Positions 5,572 to 11,297 of a stretch of 11,297 bases of DNA are shown here, piece after piece (within the stretch, counting starts at the first letter, position 1; each line of letters starts with the position of its first letter). The notes under the pieces were generated by a model. It was not told the origin of the DNA. It was given only the letters and a program-made list of their open reading frames with translations, and did no database searches. The stretch is taken from positions 1 through 11,297 of the forward strand of contig JANRMC010000154.1 of assembly GCA_033761915.1 (NCBI GenBank). The letters run 5' to 3'. The translations under genes were made by a program, and so were the position numbers. This DNA comes from JACMLD01 sp033761915 (GTDB lineage Bacteria > Bacteroidota > Bacteroidia > Chitinophagales > Chitinophagaceae).

Positions 5572-5602
5572 TTTGGCCAAATCATTATAACAATTACTTT
5601 TG
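5572..5602 (+). promoter_or_regulatory. Bacteroidota promoter of the DUF2795 gene
   Basis: TTTG at 5572-5575, a 19-nt spacer and TACTTTTG at 5595-5602 match the TTTG-N19-TAnnTTTG consensus at every position. Transcription should begin near 5609, giving an AT-rich leader of about 80 nt. Confidence 0.8.
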
Positions 5603-5688
5603 CGAAAAATTAAGAGGTTGCTGTTTTGTTTTACCAGCCGTTATTTTAATTTTAAAACAACATTTAAAGAATCAATAAAATACATACC

Positions 5689-5910
5689 ATGTTTTGGACA
5701 CTTGAACTTGCATCCTATTTAGAAGACGCCCCCTGGCCTGCCACCAAAGATGAACTGATTGATTATGCTATACGCAGCGGTGCACCAATTGAAGTGGTAG
5801 AAAACCTGCAGGAGTTAGAAGACGAAGGCGAAATTTTTGAAGGCATTGACGATATATGGCCCGATTACCCCAGCCAGGAAGATTTCTTTTTTAACGAAGA
5901 CGAGTATTAA
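5689..5910 (+). CDS. DUF2795 family small acidic protein
   Basis: The product is 73 residues. It matches the DUF2795 plan: a hydrophobic start (FWTLELASYLEDAPWPATKDELIDYAIRSGAP) followed by VVENLQELEDEGEIFEGIDDIWPDY. The family is widespread but its biochemical role is not established; the Pro-Ala-Thr-Lys-Asp-Glu-Leu core recalls short helical domains in which a helix hairpin packs around Trp and Leu. The protein is very acidic, with 22 Asp/Glu against one Lys and one Arg, and the C-terminus (QEDFFFNEDEY) is almost all acidic and aromatic. There is no signal peptide or membrane segment, so it should be cytosolic. It has its own consensus promoter (5572-5602) and a strong terminator (5929-5952), so it is a well-expressed single-gene unit. 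The ATG at 5689 is the only reasonable start. Confidence 0.88.
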   Translation: MFWTLELASYLEDAPWPATKDELIDYAIRSGAPIEVVENLQELEDEGEIFEGIDDIWPDYPSQEDFFFNEDEY

Positions 5911-5928
5911 ACTACTTTACTGAATAAG

Positions 5929-5957
5929 AAAGCCCCGCAATGCGGGGCTTTTATTTT
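5929..5957 (+). terminator. Terminator of the DUF2795 gene, possibly bidirectional
   Basis: A 10-bp stem (AAAGCCCCGC at 5929-5938 with GCGGGGCTTT at 5942-5951) with an AAT loop is followed by TTATTTTTT. On the minus strand the hairpin is followed by a weaker TTTCTTATT, so it may also stop transcripts from fabI. Confidence 0.9.
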
Positions 5958-5983
5958 TTGTTACCAGCTACGGTAAGCATTTT

Positions 5984-6051
5984 CAACATTGTTGCTCGTT
6001 GCAAACCCCGAGCAGTTTTGCGCCGTGCTTTCGGGGCACTCTTCAGCAGCA
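5984..6051 (+). repeat. Dispersed 68-bp intergenic repeat, copy B
   Basis: This copy lies exactly 3140 bp from copy A, in the same orientation and aligned without gaps, with 56 of 68 positions equal. It contains an imperfect hairpin, CCCCGA (6006-6011) with TCGGGG (6031-6036) plus GCA/TGC pairing, which is partly lost in copy A. It sits between the DUF2795 terminator and the fabI stop codon. Confidence 0.8.
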
Positions 6052-6056
6052 ACACA

Positions 6057-6875
6057 TTATTCAGCCACACCCAGGCGCTGCATCACATCGTTACTTACAC
6101 CGGTGGTAGAATAACCACCATCGTGAAAGAGGTTTTGCATGGTAACCATGCGGGTTAAATCTGAAAACAGGGTAATGCAATAGTTGGCGCAATCTTCCGC
6201 CGTGGCGTTGCCCAGCGGTGCAATAGCATTGGCATAATCAAAAAAATCTCCAAAACCTTTAATACCCGTACCCGCTGTTGTTTTGGTGGGCGATTGTGAT
6301 ACGGTATTAATACGCACTTTTTTCTCTACGCCGTAATGATACCCAAAGCTGCGGGCAATACTTTCCAGCATGGCTTTAATATCGGCCATATCTGTATAAA
6401 AAGGATAGGTACGCTGTGCCGCCATATACGTTAAAGCCACCACACTACCCCACTCATTTATAGCATCTAATTTTTTTGCAACGGCCAGCATTTTATGAAA
6501 AGACATGGCAGAAACATCAATACCCTTCATAAAATAATCGTAGTTAGATTCTGTATAAGGTATCTTTTTACGGATGTTCACACTCATACCAATTGAATGC
6601 AACACAAAATCAATCTTACCCCCCAGCACTTCCTGAGATTTTGTAAACAGATTGGTCAGTTCATCCACACTGGTGGCATCTGCCGGTATAATTTCCGACT
6701 TTGTTTTTTCGGCCAGCTTATTTATTTCTCCCATGCGCATGGCAATGGGGGCATTGGTTAATACAAAAGTTGCTCCTTCTTCGTATGCTTTTTCAGCTAC
6801 TTTCCATGCAATAGAGTTTTCATCCAATGCACCGGTAATAATACCTCTTTTACCTTTAAGCAGGTTGTATGCCAT
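6057..6875 (-). CDS. fabI: Enoyl-[acyl-carrier-protein] reductase (NADH), FabI
   Basis: The product is 272 residues. It reduces trans-2-enoyl-ACP with NAD(P)H, the last step of each fatty-acid elongation cycle. It is an atypical short-chain dehydrogenase. The N-terminal nucleotide fold is GIITGALDENSIAWKVAEKA (11-30), and HSIGMS (93-98) is at the cofactor pocket. The catalytic pair is Tyr160 and Lys167 in YTDMADIK, with Tyr150 ten residues before. These spacings equal those of the E. coli enzyme (Tyr146, Tyr156, Lys163). SQSPTKTTAGTGIKGF (193-208) is the mobile substrate loop, and LTRMVTMQNLFHDGGYSTTGV (240-260) the C-terminal cofactor segment. The start ATG at 6875 gives MAYNLLKGKRG, the standard N-terminus. 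It has its own promoter (6898-6927), is convergent with the DUF2795 gene and lies downstream of the recN unit. Confidence 0.96.
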   Translation of the reverse strand: MAYNLLKGKRGIITGALDENSIAWKVAEKAYEEGATFVLTNAPIAMRMGEINKLAEKTKSEIIPADATSVDELTNLFTKSQEVLGGKIDFVLHSIGMSVNIRKKIPYTESNYDYFMKGIDVSAMSFHKMLAVAKKLDAINEWGSVVALTYMAAQRTYPFYTDMADIKAMLESIARSFGYHYGVEKKVRINTVSQSPTKTTAGTGIKGFGDFFDYANAIAPLGNATAEDCANYCITLFSDLTRMVTMQNLFHDGGYSTTGVSNDVMQRLGVAE

Positions 6876-6897
6876 AGTGTTTTTATTTAAAGTGGCG

Positions 6898-6927
6898 TAA
6901 AAGTAAGAAGTATATTGATACTACAAA
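6898..6927 (-). promoter_or_regulatory. Bacteroidota promoter of fabI
   Basis: On the minus strand TTTG (complement at 6924-6927), an 18-nt spacer and TACTTTTA (complement at 6898-6905) match the consensus except for the last base of the -7 box. The start point would be near 6891, about 15 nt before the fabI ATG. Confidence 0.6.
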
Positions 6928-6945
6928 CCAACAGACTGGGGCAAT

Positions 6946-7152
6946 TTAATTTACCAATACCCGCATTAACTGTATAAATAAGAAAGCATATAAAACACCG
7001 GCCAGCAGGCACAGTAAAATATGCGCTGCAAACCGTAAAATGCTTTTGCGCGGTTGCAGCCAGTGCAGCAGCCATTTATTAATGTAGTATGCCGGCAGTG
7101 CAACAATTATAATAAAAGCTAATAATGATTTTAGAAAATAAAAACTGATCAT
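6946..7152 (-). CDS. Small two-helix membrane protein downstream of recN
   Basis: The product is 68 residues and I do not recognise the family. It is strongly hydrophobic. The first membrane segment is about residues 7-25 (LKSLLAFIIIVALPAYYI) and the second about 41-62 (FAAHILLCLLAGVLYAFLF). The short loop between them (NKWLLHWLQPRKSILR) carries most of the positive charge, so the loop is probably cytoplasmic with both ends outside. The ATG at 7152 lies 3 nt after the recN stop codon, which indicates co-transcription or translational coupling and is the main reason to accept the gene. Its tail is followed by the fabI promoter region with no clear terminator. A function is unknown; linkage to recN may reflect only operon structure. 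Confidence 0.7.
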   Translation of the reverse strand: MISFYFLKSLLAFIIIVALPAYYINKWLLHWLQPRKSILRFAAHILLCLLAGVLYAFLFIQLMRVLVN

Positions 7153-7155
7153 CGT

Positions 7156-8814
7156 TTAATTCATCACCATTTCCCGGGCATTTTCTAATGCGGCTGCGGT
7201 GGGCTTCTCGCCACTCAGCATTTTAGCAATAGCCGTAATGCGTTCCTCTTGTGTAAGCAAACGGATATTGGTTTTTACGGCTTCTCCTTTTATTTCTTTA
7301 TATACAAAATAATGCGCATCTGCCTTACCGGCAATTTGCGGCTGGTGGGTAATAGCAAGCACCTGTATTTTTTTGGCCATACCTTTCATAATTACACCCA
7401 CCTGTTTGGCTGCCTCGCCGCTGATGCCGGTATCAATTTCATCAAAAATTAAGGTAGGCAGTTGCAGGCTTTGCGCTACTAAGGATTTTATGCATAGCAT
7501 CAAACGGCTCAACTCACCACCACTGGCCACTTTATGTATCGGTTCAAAACGATTGCTTTTATTGGCATCAAATAAAAACTGCACCTGGTCAGCACCATAC
7601 TCCTGCAAAGCAGCCAATGCCTCTATGCTAACTTTTAGCTGAGCATTGGGCATACCCACCTGCACCAGTAAATTATTTACTTTTTCCTGCAGGGGTTTTA
7701 TTTGTTTTTGCCGGTTGGCGGTTATGGTGGCGGCTAGTGCTGTGGCTTTTTCTAATAGCTGCGCCACCTCTTTTTCTTTGGCAGCAATACTATCATCAAT
7801 ATTTAAAACAGCCTGCAGTTTTTCTGCCAGTTCTTGTTGTAATTGTAACAGTGCTGCGGTAGAACTTACATTGTGCTTCTTAAAAAGTTTATAGCCGGTA
7901 GCAATACGGTCGTTTAATTGTTCTATCCGTTGCGGGTCGTACTGAATACTGTCTGCCACCTGTTCTATCTCTCCGGCAATATCATGTAACTCTATTTGTG
8001 CGGCACGCAATCTTTCTGTTAAGGCAGGCAATTGCTGCTGGTATTGCTGAAAACTTTGTAACTGGTTTACCAGTTGTTTCAATTGCTGCACCATGGGCGC
8101 ATCCCCATTGCTTAATGCAAAAGCCACTTTATCTACAGCTGCTTTAATCTGTTCAGCATTGCTCATCAGTTTTAATGCGGCATCGGCTTCTTCCAGTTCA
8201 TTTTCTTTCAGTGCGGCTTCTTCCAACTCGTTGTATAAAAAAGAATGATAATCGTATGTAGCTGCAAACTGCGCCTTCTGTTGCTGCAATTGCTGCAGTG
8301 CTTTTTGTGCAGTAACCCAATTGGTAAATACATCCTGATAGCTGGCCAGTGCGTTTTGATTACCGGCTAATGCATCCACCACTTCTCGTTGAAATTGGGT
8401 TTCACCCAAGGCCAGGGTATCAAACTGGCGGTGTAAATCTACCAGCAGGGCAGTAAGTGTTCTTAACTGTTCCAGGTTTACAGGCGTATCGTTTATAAAT
8501 GCCCGCGATTTTCCGTTGCTGCCAATTTCGCGGCGTATAACCAGTTCTGCTTCTGCATCCAGATCGTTCTCCTTTAAAAAAGCAGTGATATCTTTTCTTT
8601 TGGCCGTGGCAAAAAAACCTTCCACCACGCATTTTTTATCGCGGTTTAATAATACAGTGCTATCCGCCCGATCGCCCAGTATTAAACTTAAGGCACCCAT
8701 TAAAATAGATTTACCGGCCCCTGTTTCGCCGGTAATAATATTTAACCCCTGCTGAAAAACAATTTCCAGCTCATCAATAATTGCGTAGTTCTGTATGTGT
8801 AGTTTTTGCAACAT
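7156..8814 (-). CDS. recN: DNA repair protein RecN
   Basis: The product is 552 residues, like E. coli RecN (553). RecN is an SMC-like ATPase that works early in double-strand-break repair and helps hold broken ends or sister chromatids. Walker A is GETGAGKS (29-36) in the first half-domain. Residues about 150-370 are a Gln/Leu/Ala-rich coiled coil with a central break. The C-terminal half has the ABC signature SGGELSR (431-437) and Walker B LPTLIFDEID (452-461) with catalytic Glu459, followed by TGISGEAA and the ITHQPQIAGKADAHYFV switch segment. The frame is open 20 codons further upstream, but MLQKLHIQNYAIIDELEI is the family N-terminus, so the start is at 8814. It is transcribed divergently from the LexA-like regulator and separated from it by the palindromic element. 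The small membrane protein follows after 3 nt. Confidence 0.97.
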   Translation of the reverse strand: MLQKLHIQNYAIIDELEIVFQQGLNIITGETGAGKSILMGALSLILGDRADSTVLLNRDKKCVVEGFFATAKRKDITAFLKENDLDAEAELVIRREIGSNGKSRAFINDTPVNLEQLRTLTALLVDLHRQFDTLALGETQFQREVVDALAGNQNALASYQDVFTNWVTAQKALQQLQQQKAQFAATYDYHSFLYNELEEAALKENELEEADAALKLMSNAEQIKAAVDKVAFALSNGDAPMVQQLKQLVNQLQSFQQYQQQLPALTERLRAAQIELHDIAGEIEQVADSIQYDPQRIEQLNDRIATGYKLFKKHNVSSTAALLQLQQELAEKLQAVLNIDDSIAAKEKEVAQLLEKATALAATITANRQKQIKPLQEKVNNLLVQVGMPNAQLKVSIEALAALQEYGADQVQFLFDANKSNRFEPIHKVASGGELSRLMLCIKSLVAQSLQLPTLIFDEIDTGISGEAAKQVGVIMKGMAKKIQVLAITHQPQIAGKADAHYFVYKEIKGEAVKTNIRLLTQEERITAIAKMLSGEKPTAAALENAREMVMN

Positions 8815-8874
8815 AGAATGCAGGCAAATTACTGTAAAAATAATTATGTAACCAGCCGTTGTTTTACATGGCAA

Positions 8875-9003
8875 CAGCCGTTGCGTCGCACACTTGTGCT
8901 GCGGAAGGTTAATAGTCCATAGTTAATGGTGAATAGTTTTAAAATGGACTATTTGCCATTGACCATAGATATTCTTGCGTACAAGTGTGCGACGCAACGG
9001 CTG
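8875..9003. repeat. 129-bp palindromic element with 23-bp perfect terminal inverted repeats
   Basis: Positions 8875-8897 are the exact reverse complement of 8981-9003 (23 of 23). The ends read CAGCCG...CGGCTG. The arms contain GTTGCGTCGCAC (8880-8891) and its complement (8987-8998). Inside, AATAGTCCAT (8911-8920) pairs with ATGGACTATT (8944-8953), and AGTTAATGGTGAATAGT resembles the complement of the right half (TGGTCAATGGCAAATAGT). The whole element can therefore fold into one long hairpin or cruciform. It contains no open frame of note and no clear target-site duplication. It fits a MITE or REP-like non-autonomous repeat. GTAACC (8847-8852) and GGTTAC (9012-9017) extend the symmetry with an indel. 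Confidence 0.85.
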
Positions 9004-9074
9004 CCGGGTACGGTTACCCATGCCGGCCTCACAAAAATAATTTATAAATATTTTGCTGTGATAATTTTTTTAGT

Positions 9075-9090
9075 AATTTAGCACTAAATT
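9075..9090. promoter_or_regulatory. Candidate operator of the XRE-S24 regulator gene
   Basis: AATTTAG-CA-CTAAATT is a perfect 7-2-7 inverted repeat ending 8 nt before the regulator's ATG. Its size and place suit a dimeric HTH repressor acting on its own gene. An imperfect -7-like TATTTTG lies just upstream (9049-9055), so a bound dimer would overlap the start of transcription. Self-repression is inference. Confidence 0.55.
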
Positions 9091-9098
9091 CATTAGCT

Positions 9099-9851
9099 AT
9101 GTCTTTAGCCGGAAAAAACCTACGTTACCTGCGCCACCTGCGTGGATGGACGCAAGAAGAGTTTGCCAACAAACTAAAAATTAAACGCTCTTTATTGGGT
9201 GCTTATGAAGAAGAACGTGCCGACCCGCGTTTGGATGTGCTGGAGCTGGTGGGCAATATGTTTAAACTATCGATGGATGAATTGCTGCTGAAAGATTTGG
9301 GAGACACTAAGGGTAGTTTTATTGCCAAACGCCGCGCCGCTAAACTGGCCACCCCCACCACAGCAGATATTCAATTTGTGCCGGTGAAGGCTGCGGCTGG
9401 TTACCTGGCTGGTTATGCCGACCCTGAATTTATTGACGAGCTGAATACTTTTACCCTGCCCATGCTTACACCGGGCAACTACCGGGCTTTTGAAATTATT
9501 GGAGACTCTATGCTACCTACCCCCAGCGGTTCTGTAATTGTAGGAGAAAAGGTAGCCAACCTGGAAGAAGTAAAAACAAGCAATACCTATATTGTTATAT
9601 CCCGCCAGGAAGGCATCGTGTACAAAAGGATTATGAAAAACGGCCGTGGTAAAAACAAATTGACCCTTGTTAGTGATAACCCCATTTACCAGCCCTACAA
9701 TGTGGATGCTGAAGATGTATTAGAATTATGGCAGGCACAAATGATTATTACCAAAGCCAGCATGCAACAAAAATGGGATGTAAACCAACTGGCCTCTTTA
9801 GTAACCAACCTGCAAGACCAGGTAAGTACCTTAAAAAAACGATTGAATTAA
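9099..9851 (+). CDS. XRE-family regulator with S24 (LexA-like) self-cleavage domain
   Basis: The product is 250 residues. Residues 6-61 are a XRE helix-turn-helix (LRYLRHLRGWTQEEFANKLKI, then SLLGAYEEERADPRLDVLELV). Residues about 92-215 are an S24 peptidase-like domain. The Ala-Gly cleavage bond is present at 100-101 (KAAAGYL), the catalytic Ser137 in IIGDSMLP, and the catalytic Lys176 in IVYKRI. Spacings of 37 (Ala-Ser) and 39 (Ser-Lys) are close to those of LexA (35 and 37), so RecA-stimulated or stress-induced self-cleavage is plausible. The C-terminus (222-250, LASLVTNLQDQVSTLKKRL) adds a heptad-like coiled coil not found in LexA. The gene is divergent from recN, has a palindrome just before its start and a strong terminator behind it. 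It could instead be a CI-like or metabolic regulator; its targets are unknown. Confidence 0.9.
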   Translation: MSLAGKNLRYLRHLRGWTQEEFANKLKIKRSLLGAYEEERADPRLDVLELVGNMFKLSMDELLLKDLGDTKGSFIAKRRAAKLATPTTADIQFVPVKAAAGYLAGYADPEFIDELNTFTLPMLTPGNYRAFEIIGDSMLPTPSGSVIVGEKVANLEEVKTSNTYIVISRQEGIVYKRIMKNGRGKNKLTLVSDNPIYQPYNVDAEDVLELWQAQMIITKASMQQKWDVNQLASLVTNLQDQVSTLKKRLN

Positions 9852-9909
9852 TATTATTTTCCGATCCCTCTGAGGCAGCAAAAACAACAGTAGGTTGTCT
9901 TTACATTAT

Positions 9910-9943
9910 CAAATGAGTTGCGTTGCAACTCATTTGTGTTTTT
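9910..9943 (+). terminator. Terminator of the XRE-S24 regulator gene
   Basis: A perfect 12-bp stem (CAAATGAGTTGC at 9910-9921 with GCAACTCATTTG at 9925-9936) and a GTT loop are followed by TGTTTTTG. It lies 58 bp after the stop codon. Confidence 0.85.
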
Positions 9944-9950
9944 GTAAATC

Positions 9951-9975
9951 TACTATAGTAATAATGTAAATTTAC
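9951..9975. promoter_or_regulatory. Two adjacent 10-bp palindromes upstream of the CBM9/DUF5916 gene
   Basis: TACTATAGTA (9951-9960) and GTAAATTTAC (9966-9975) are perfect palindromes spaced by 5 bp, about 30 bp upstream of the -7 box. They could be a double operator or activator site; both are AT-rich, so chance is a real alternative. Confidence 0.3.
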
Positions 9976-10005
9976 CAGTTGCAATAACCAATAAGCGATT
10001 TCCAC

Positions 10006-10013
10006 TATTTTTG
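10006..10013 (+). promoter_or_regulatory. Candidate -7 box of the CBM9/DUF5916 gene
   Basis: TATTTTTG matches TAnnTTTG. The nearest TTG (9979-9981) gives a 24-nt spacer, longer than usual. Transcription would begin near 10020, leaving a leader of about 10 nt before the ATG at 10030. Confidence 0.5.
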
Positions 10014-10029
10014 CGCCACTTTACGCTGC

Positions 10030-11297
10030 ATGAGAAAATTATTAACTGCAATAACCTTATTACTTTGTTTGGGCAATGCAATGCAAGCCCAGCAAAAAGT
10101 ATTGCAGGCCATTGAAGCCATCAGCTCTCCCCGCATTGATGGTTCTTTAGATGATGCAGCATGGAAAAATGCCCCCGTTGCCACGGGTTTTATTACCAAC
10201 TCACCTGTATACGGCAATGCAGCCAGCAAAAGCACAGTTGTTAAAGTAGTGTACGATGATGCAAATATTTATATTGGCGCTTATTTGTTTGATAACCCCG
10301 ATAGCATACGCAAACAGTTTACCACCCGCGATGGTAACAATCGTGCCGATGTTGATTATTTTGCCGTGTTTATTGATACCTATAAAGACCGCCAGAATGG
10401 TTTTCAGTTTTTAGCCACTACCCGTAATGTGCAGTCAGATGCACGTCTTTCTCCTTCTGCAGAAACCGGCTTTGGCGAGTATGGAGACCTGAGCTGGGAT
10501 GCCGTGTGGGATAGCAAAGTGGCTTTTCATAAAGACGGCTGGAGTGTGGAGTTTCGTATTCCTTTTTATTCTTTACGCTTTTCAAAAGAAAACATACAAG
10601 ACTGGGGTATTAATTTTTTACGTTTCAGTCGCAGAAATAATGAAGGCAGTTTCTGGAACCCAGTAAACCCTAATGAGAATGGTTTTGTGAACCAGTTTGG
10701 AGATTTAAGCGGATTGCAAAACCTGGTGCCCCCGCTGCGTTTAAGTTTTTCGCCCTATATCAGCGGTGGTTACCGCACCACCCCCAGCATCTTTCAGGGC
10801 AGAATTAATGAAGCATTATACAGCGGTGGCTTAGATGTAAAGTATGGCATTAATGAAAGCTTTACTTTAGATGCCACCCTGATACCTGATTTTGGACAGG
10901 TAATATCTGACAACATTATTAACAATCTAACGCCCTACGAAGTACAGTTCAGAGAAAACCGCCCTTTCTTTACAGAAGGCACGGAGTTGTTTAACAAGGC
11001 TGGTATTTTTTACAGCCGCCGCATTGGAGACCTGCCTGCAAAGTACTACGATGTTAAAGGCTTGGTAGAAAGCGAACCCGCCCGTACCTATACCATTAAA
11101 AGAAACCCCGAGGTTAATAAACTGTACAATGCTATTAAACTAAGCGGCCGTACCAAAGACAATTTGGGCATAGGTATTTTTAATGCTATTACCGCACCTT
11201 CATACGCAAAACTTAAAAATAATAATACCGGTGCCGATTCTTCTATACAAACAGAAGGGCTTACCAATTACAATATTATTGTTTTAGACCAGGCTTT
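10030..11297 (+). CDS. Secreted CBM9-like / DUF5916 outer-membrane protein, N-terminal part (3' truncated by window edge)
   Basis: The frame is open from the ATG at 10030 to the window end, 422 codons, with no stop. Residues 1-21 (MRKLLTAITLLLCLGNAMQAQ) are a signal peptide with a basic start, a Leu-rich core and a likely cut after AQA or nearby. Residues about 28-200 form a carbohydrate-binding family 9-like beta sandwich. Its signs are IDGSLDDAAWKNAP (37-50), VKVVYDDANIYIGAYLFD, DVDYFAVFIDTYKDRQNGFQF and WSVEFRIPFYSLRF. After about residue 200 the sequence fits DUF5916 (FLRFSRRNNEGSFWNP, then PPLRLSFSPYISGGY, NIINNLTPYEVQFRENRPFFTEG). In full-length Bacteroidota members this part is an outer-membrane beta-barrel. 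Such proteins are linked to polysaccharide or glycan handling, but no substrate can be read here. Full length in relatives is usually 700-850 residues, so about half is missing. Confidence 0.9.
   Translation, partial: MRKLLTAITLLLCLGNAMQAQQKVLQAIEAISSPRIDGSLDDAAWKNAPVATGFITNSPVYGNAASKSTVVKVVYDDANIYIGAYLFDNPDSIRKQFTTRDGNNRADVDYFAVFIDTYKDRQNGFQFLATTRNVQSDARLSPSAETGFGEYGDLSWDAVWDSKVAFHKDGWSVEFRIPFYSLRFSKENIQDWGINFLRFSRRNNEGSFWNPVNPNENGFVNQFGDLSGLQNLVPPLRLSFSPYISGGYRTTPSIFQGRINEALYSGGLDVKYGINESFTLDATLIPDFGQVISDNIINNLTPYEVQFRENRPFFTEGTELFNKAGIFYSRRIGDLPAKYYDVKGLVESEPARTYTIKRNPEVNKLYNAIKLSGRTKDNLGIGIFNAITAPSYAKLKNNNTGADSSIQTEGLTNYNIIVLDQA

Noticed and set aside
5940..6158. 72-residue plus-strand frame over the terminator and repeat B.
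   Set aside because: It begins inside a terminator, runs antisense into the end of fabI and resembles the copy A frame only because of the shared repeat.
6887..7075. 62-residue minus-strand frame overlapping the small membrane protein.
   Set aside because: It lies in another frame of the recN-linked ORF, has no operon spacing and no better features.
8815..8874. Longer RecN start 20 codons upstream, ending exactly at the edge of the palindromic element.
   Set aside because: The hydrophobic extra residues are not part of RecN, and the family N-terminus begins at 8814. The coincidence with the element edge reflects only where the open frame stops.
8875..9003. CRISPR, attachment site or small RNA gene as explanation of the palindrome.
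   Set aside because: There are only two inverted arms, no regularly spaced direct repeats, no tRNA or integrase nearby, and no promoter or T-run that would mark an RNA gene.
1..11297. A defence, phage, toxin-antitoxin or biosynthetic system in the window.
   Set aside because: All recognisable genes are housekeeping or ordinary regulatory and surface genes; no signature proteins of such systems are present.

Overview
The window looks like core chromosome of a Bacteroidota species, probably of the Chitinophagaceae type. This rests on the families present: a bacterial RRM/RGG protein, DUF2795, the Bacteroidota form of FabI, an XRE-S24 regulator and a CBM9/DUF5916 outer-membrane protein. Promoters fit the Bacteroidota form (TTTG, about 19 nt, TAnnTTTG), strong Shine-Dalgarno sequences are absent, and base composition is moderately AT-rich. 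All family names come from reading the proteins; no database was searched.

Layout. 1-741 (+) is the C-terminal part of an unrecognised helical protein cut by the left edge. 884-1297 (-) is a glycine-rich RNA-binding protein with a structured leader and a strong terminator. 1564-2717 (-) is the ribosomal operon rpsF-rpsR-rplI. Across a 323-bp divergent gap, 3041-4036 (+) holds gatC followed 3 nt later by a solitary LolD/MacB-type ABC ATPase. 4156-4716 (+) is a PduO-type cobalamin adenosyltransferase, convergent with a second LolD-type ATPase at 4808-5461 (-). 5689-5910 (+) is a small, very acidic DUF2795 protein, convergent with fabI at 6057-6875 (-). 6946-8814 (-) is recN followed by a 68-residue two-helix membrane protein. 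Divergent from recN, 9099-9851 (+) is a XRE-S24 (LexA-like) regulator with all self-cleavage residues and a palindrome just before its start. 10030-11297 (+) is the first 422 codons of a secreted CBM9/DUF5916 protein that runs off the right edge.

The genes are mostly housekeeping (translation, fatty-acid synthesis, repair, cofactor activation). I see no phage, CRISPR, toxin-antitoxin, biosynthetic or defence system. The unusual material is between the genes. (i) A 129-bp almost fully palindromic element with perfect 23-bp terminal inverted repeats separates recN from the LexA-like regulator; shorter, diverged relatives lie at about 757-800 and 4741-4776. (ii) An unrelated 68-bp repeat occurs twice, ungapped, exactly 3140 bp apart. 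(iii) The RNA-binding protein leader can pair a distal segment with the bases just before the start codon. (iv) The rpsF leader carries a long-range stem and GGGCCAGCCC/CTGGC palindromes.

Several start codons were moved downstream of the longest open frame (rplI, rpsF, gatC, cobalamin adenosyltransferase, recN). In each case the family N-terminus, and sometimes a promoter, begins later.
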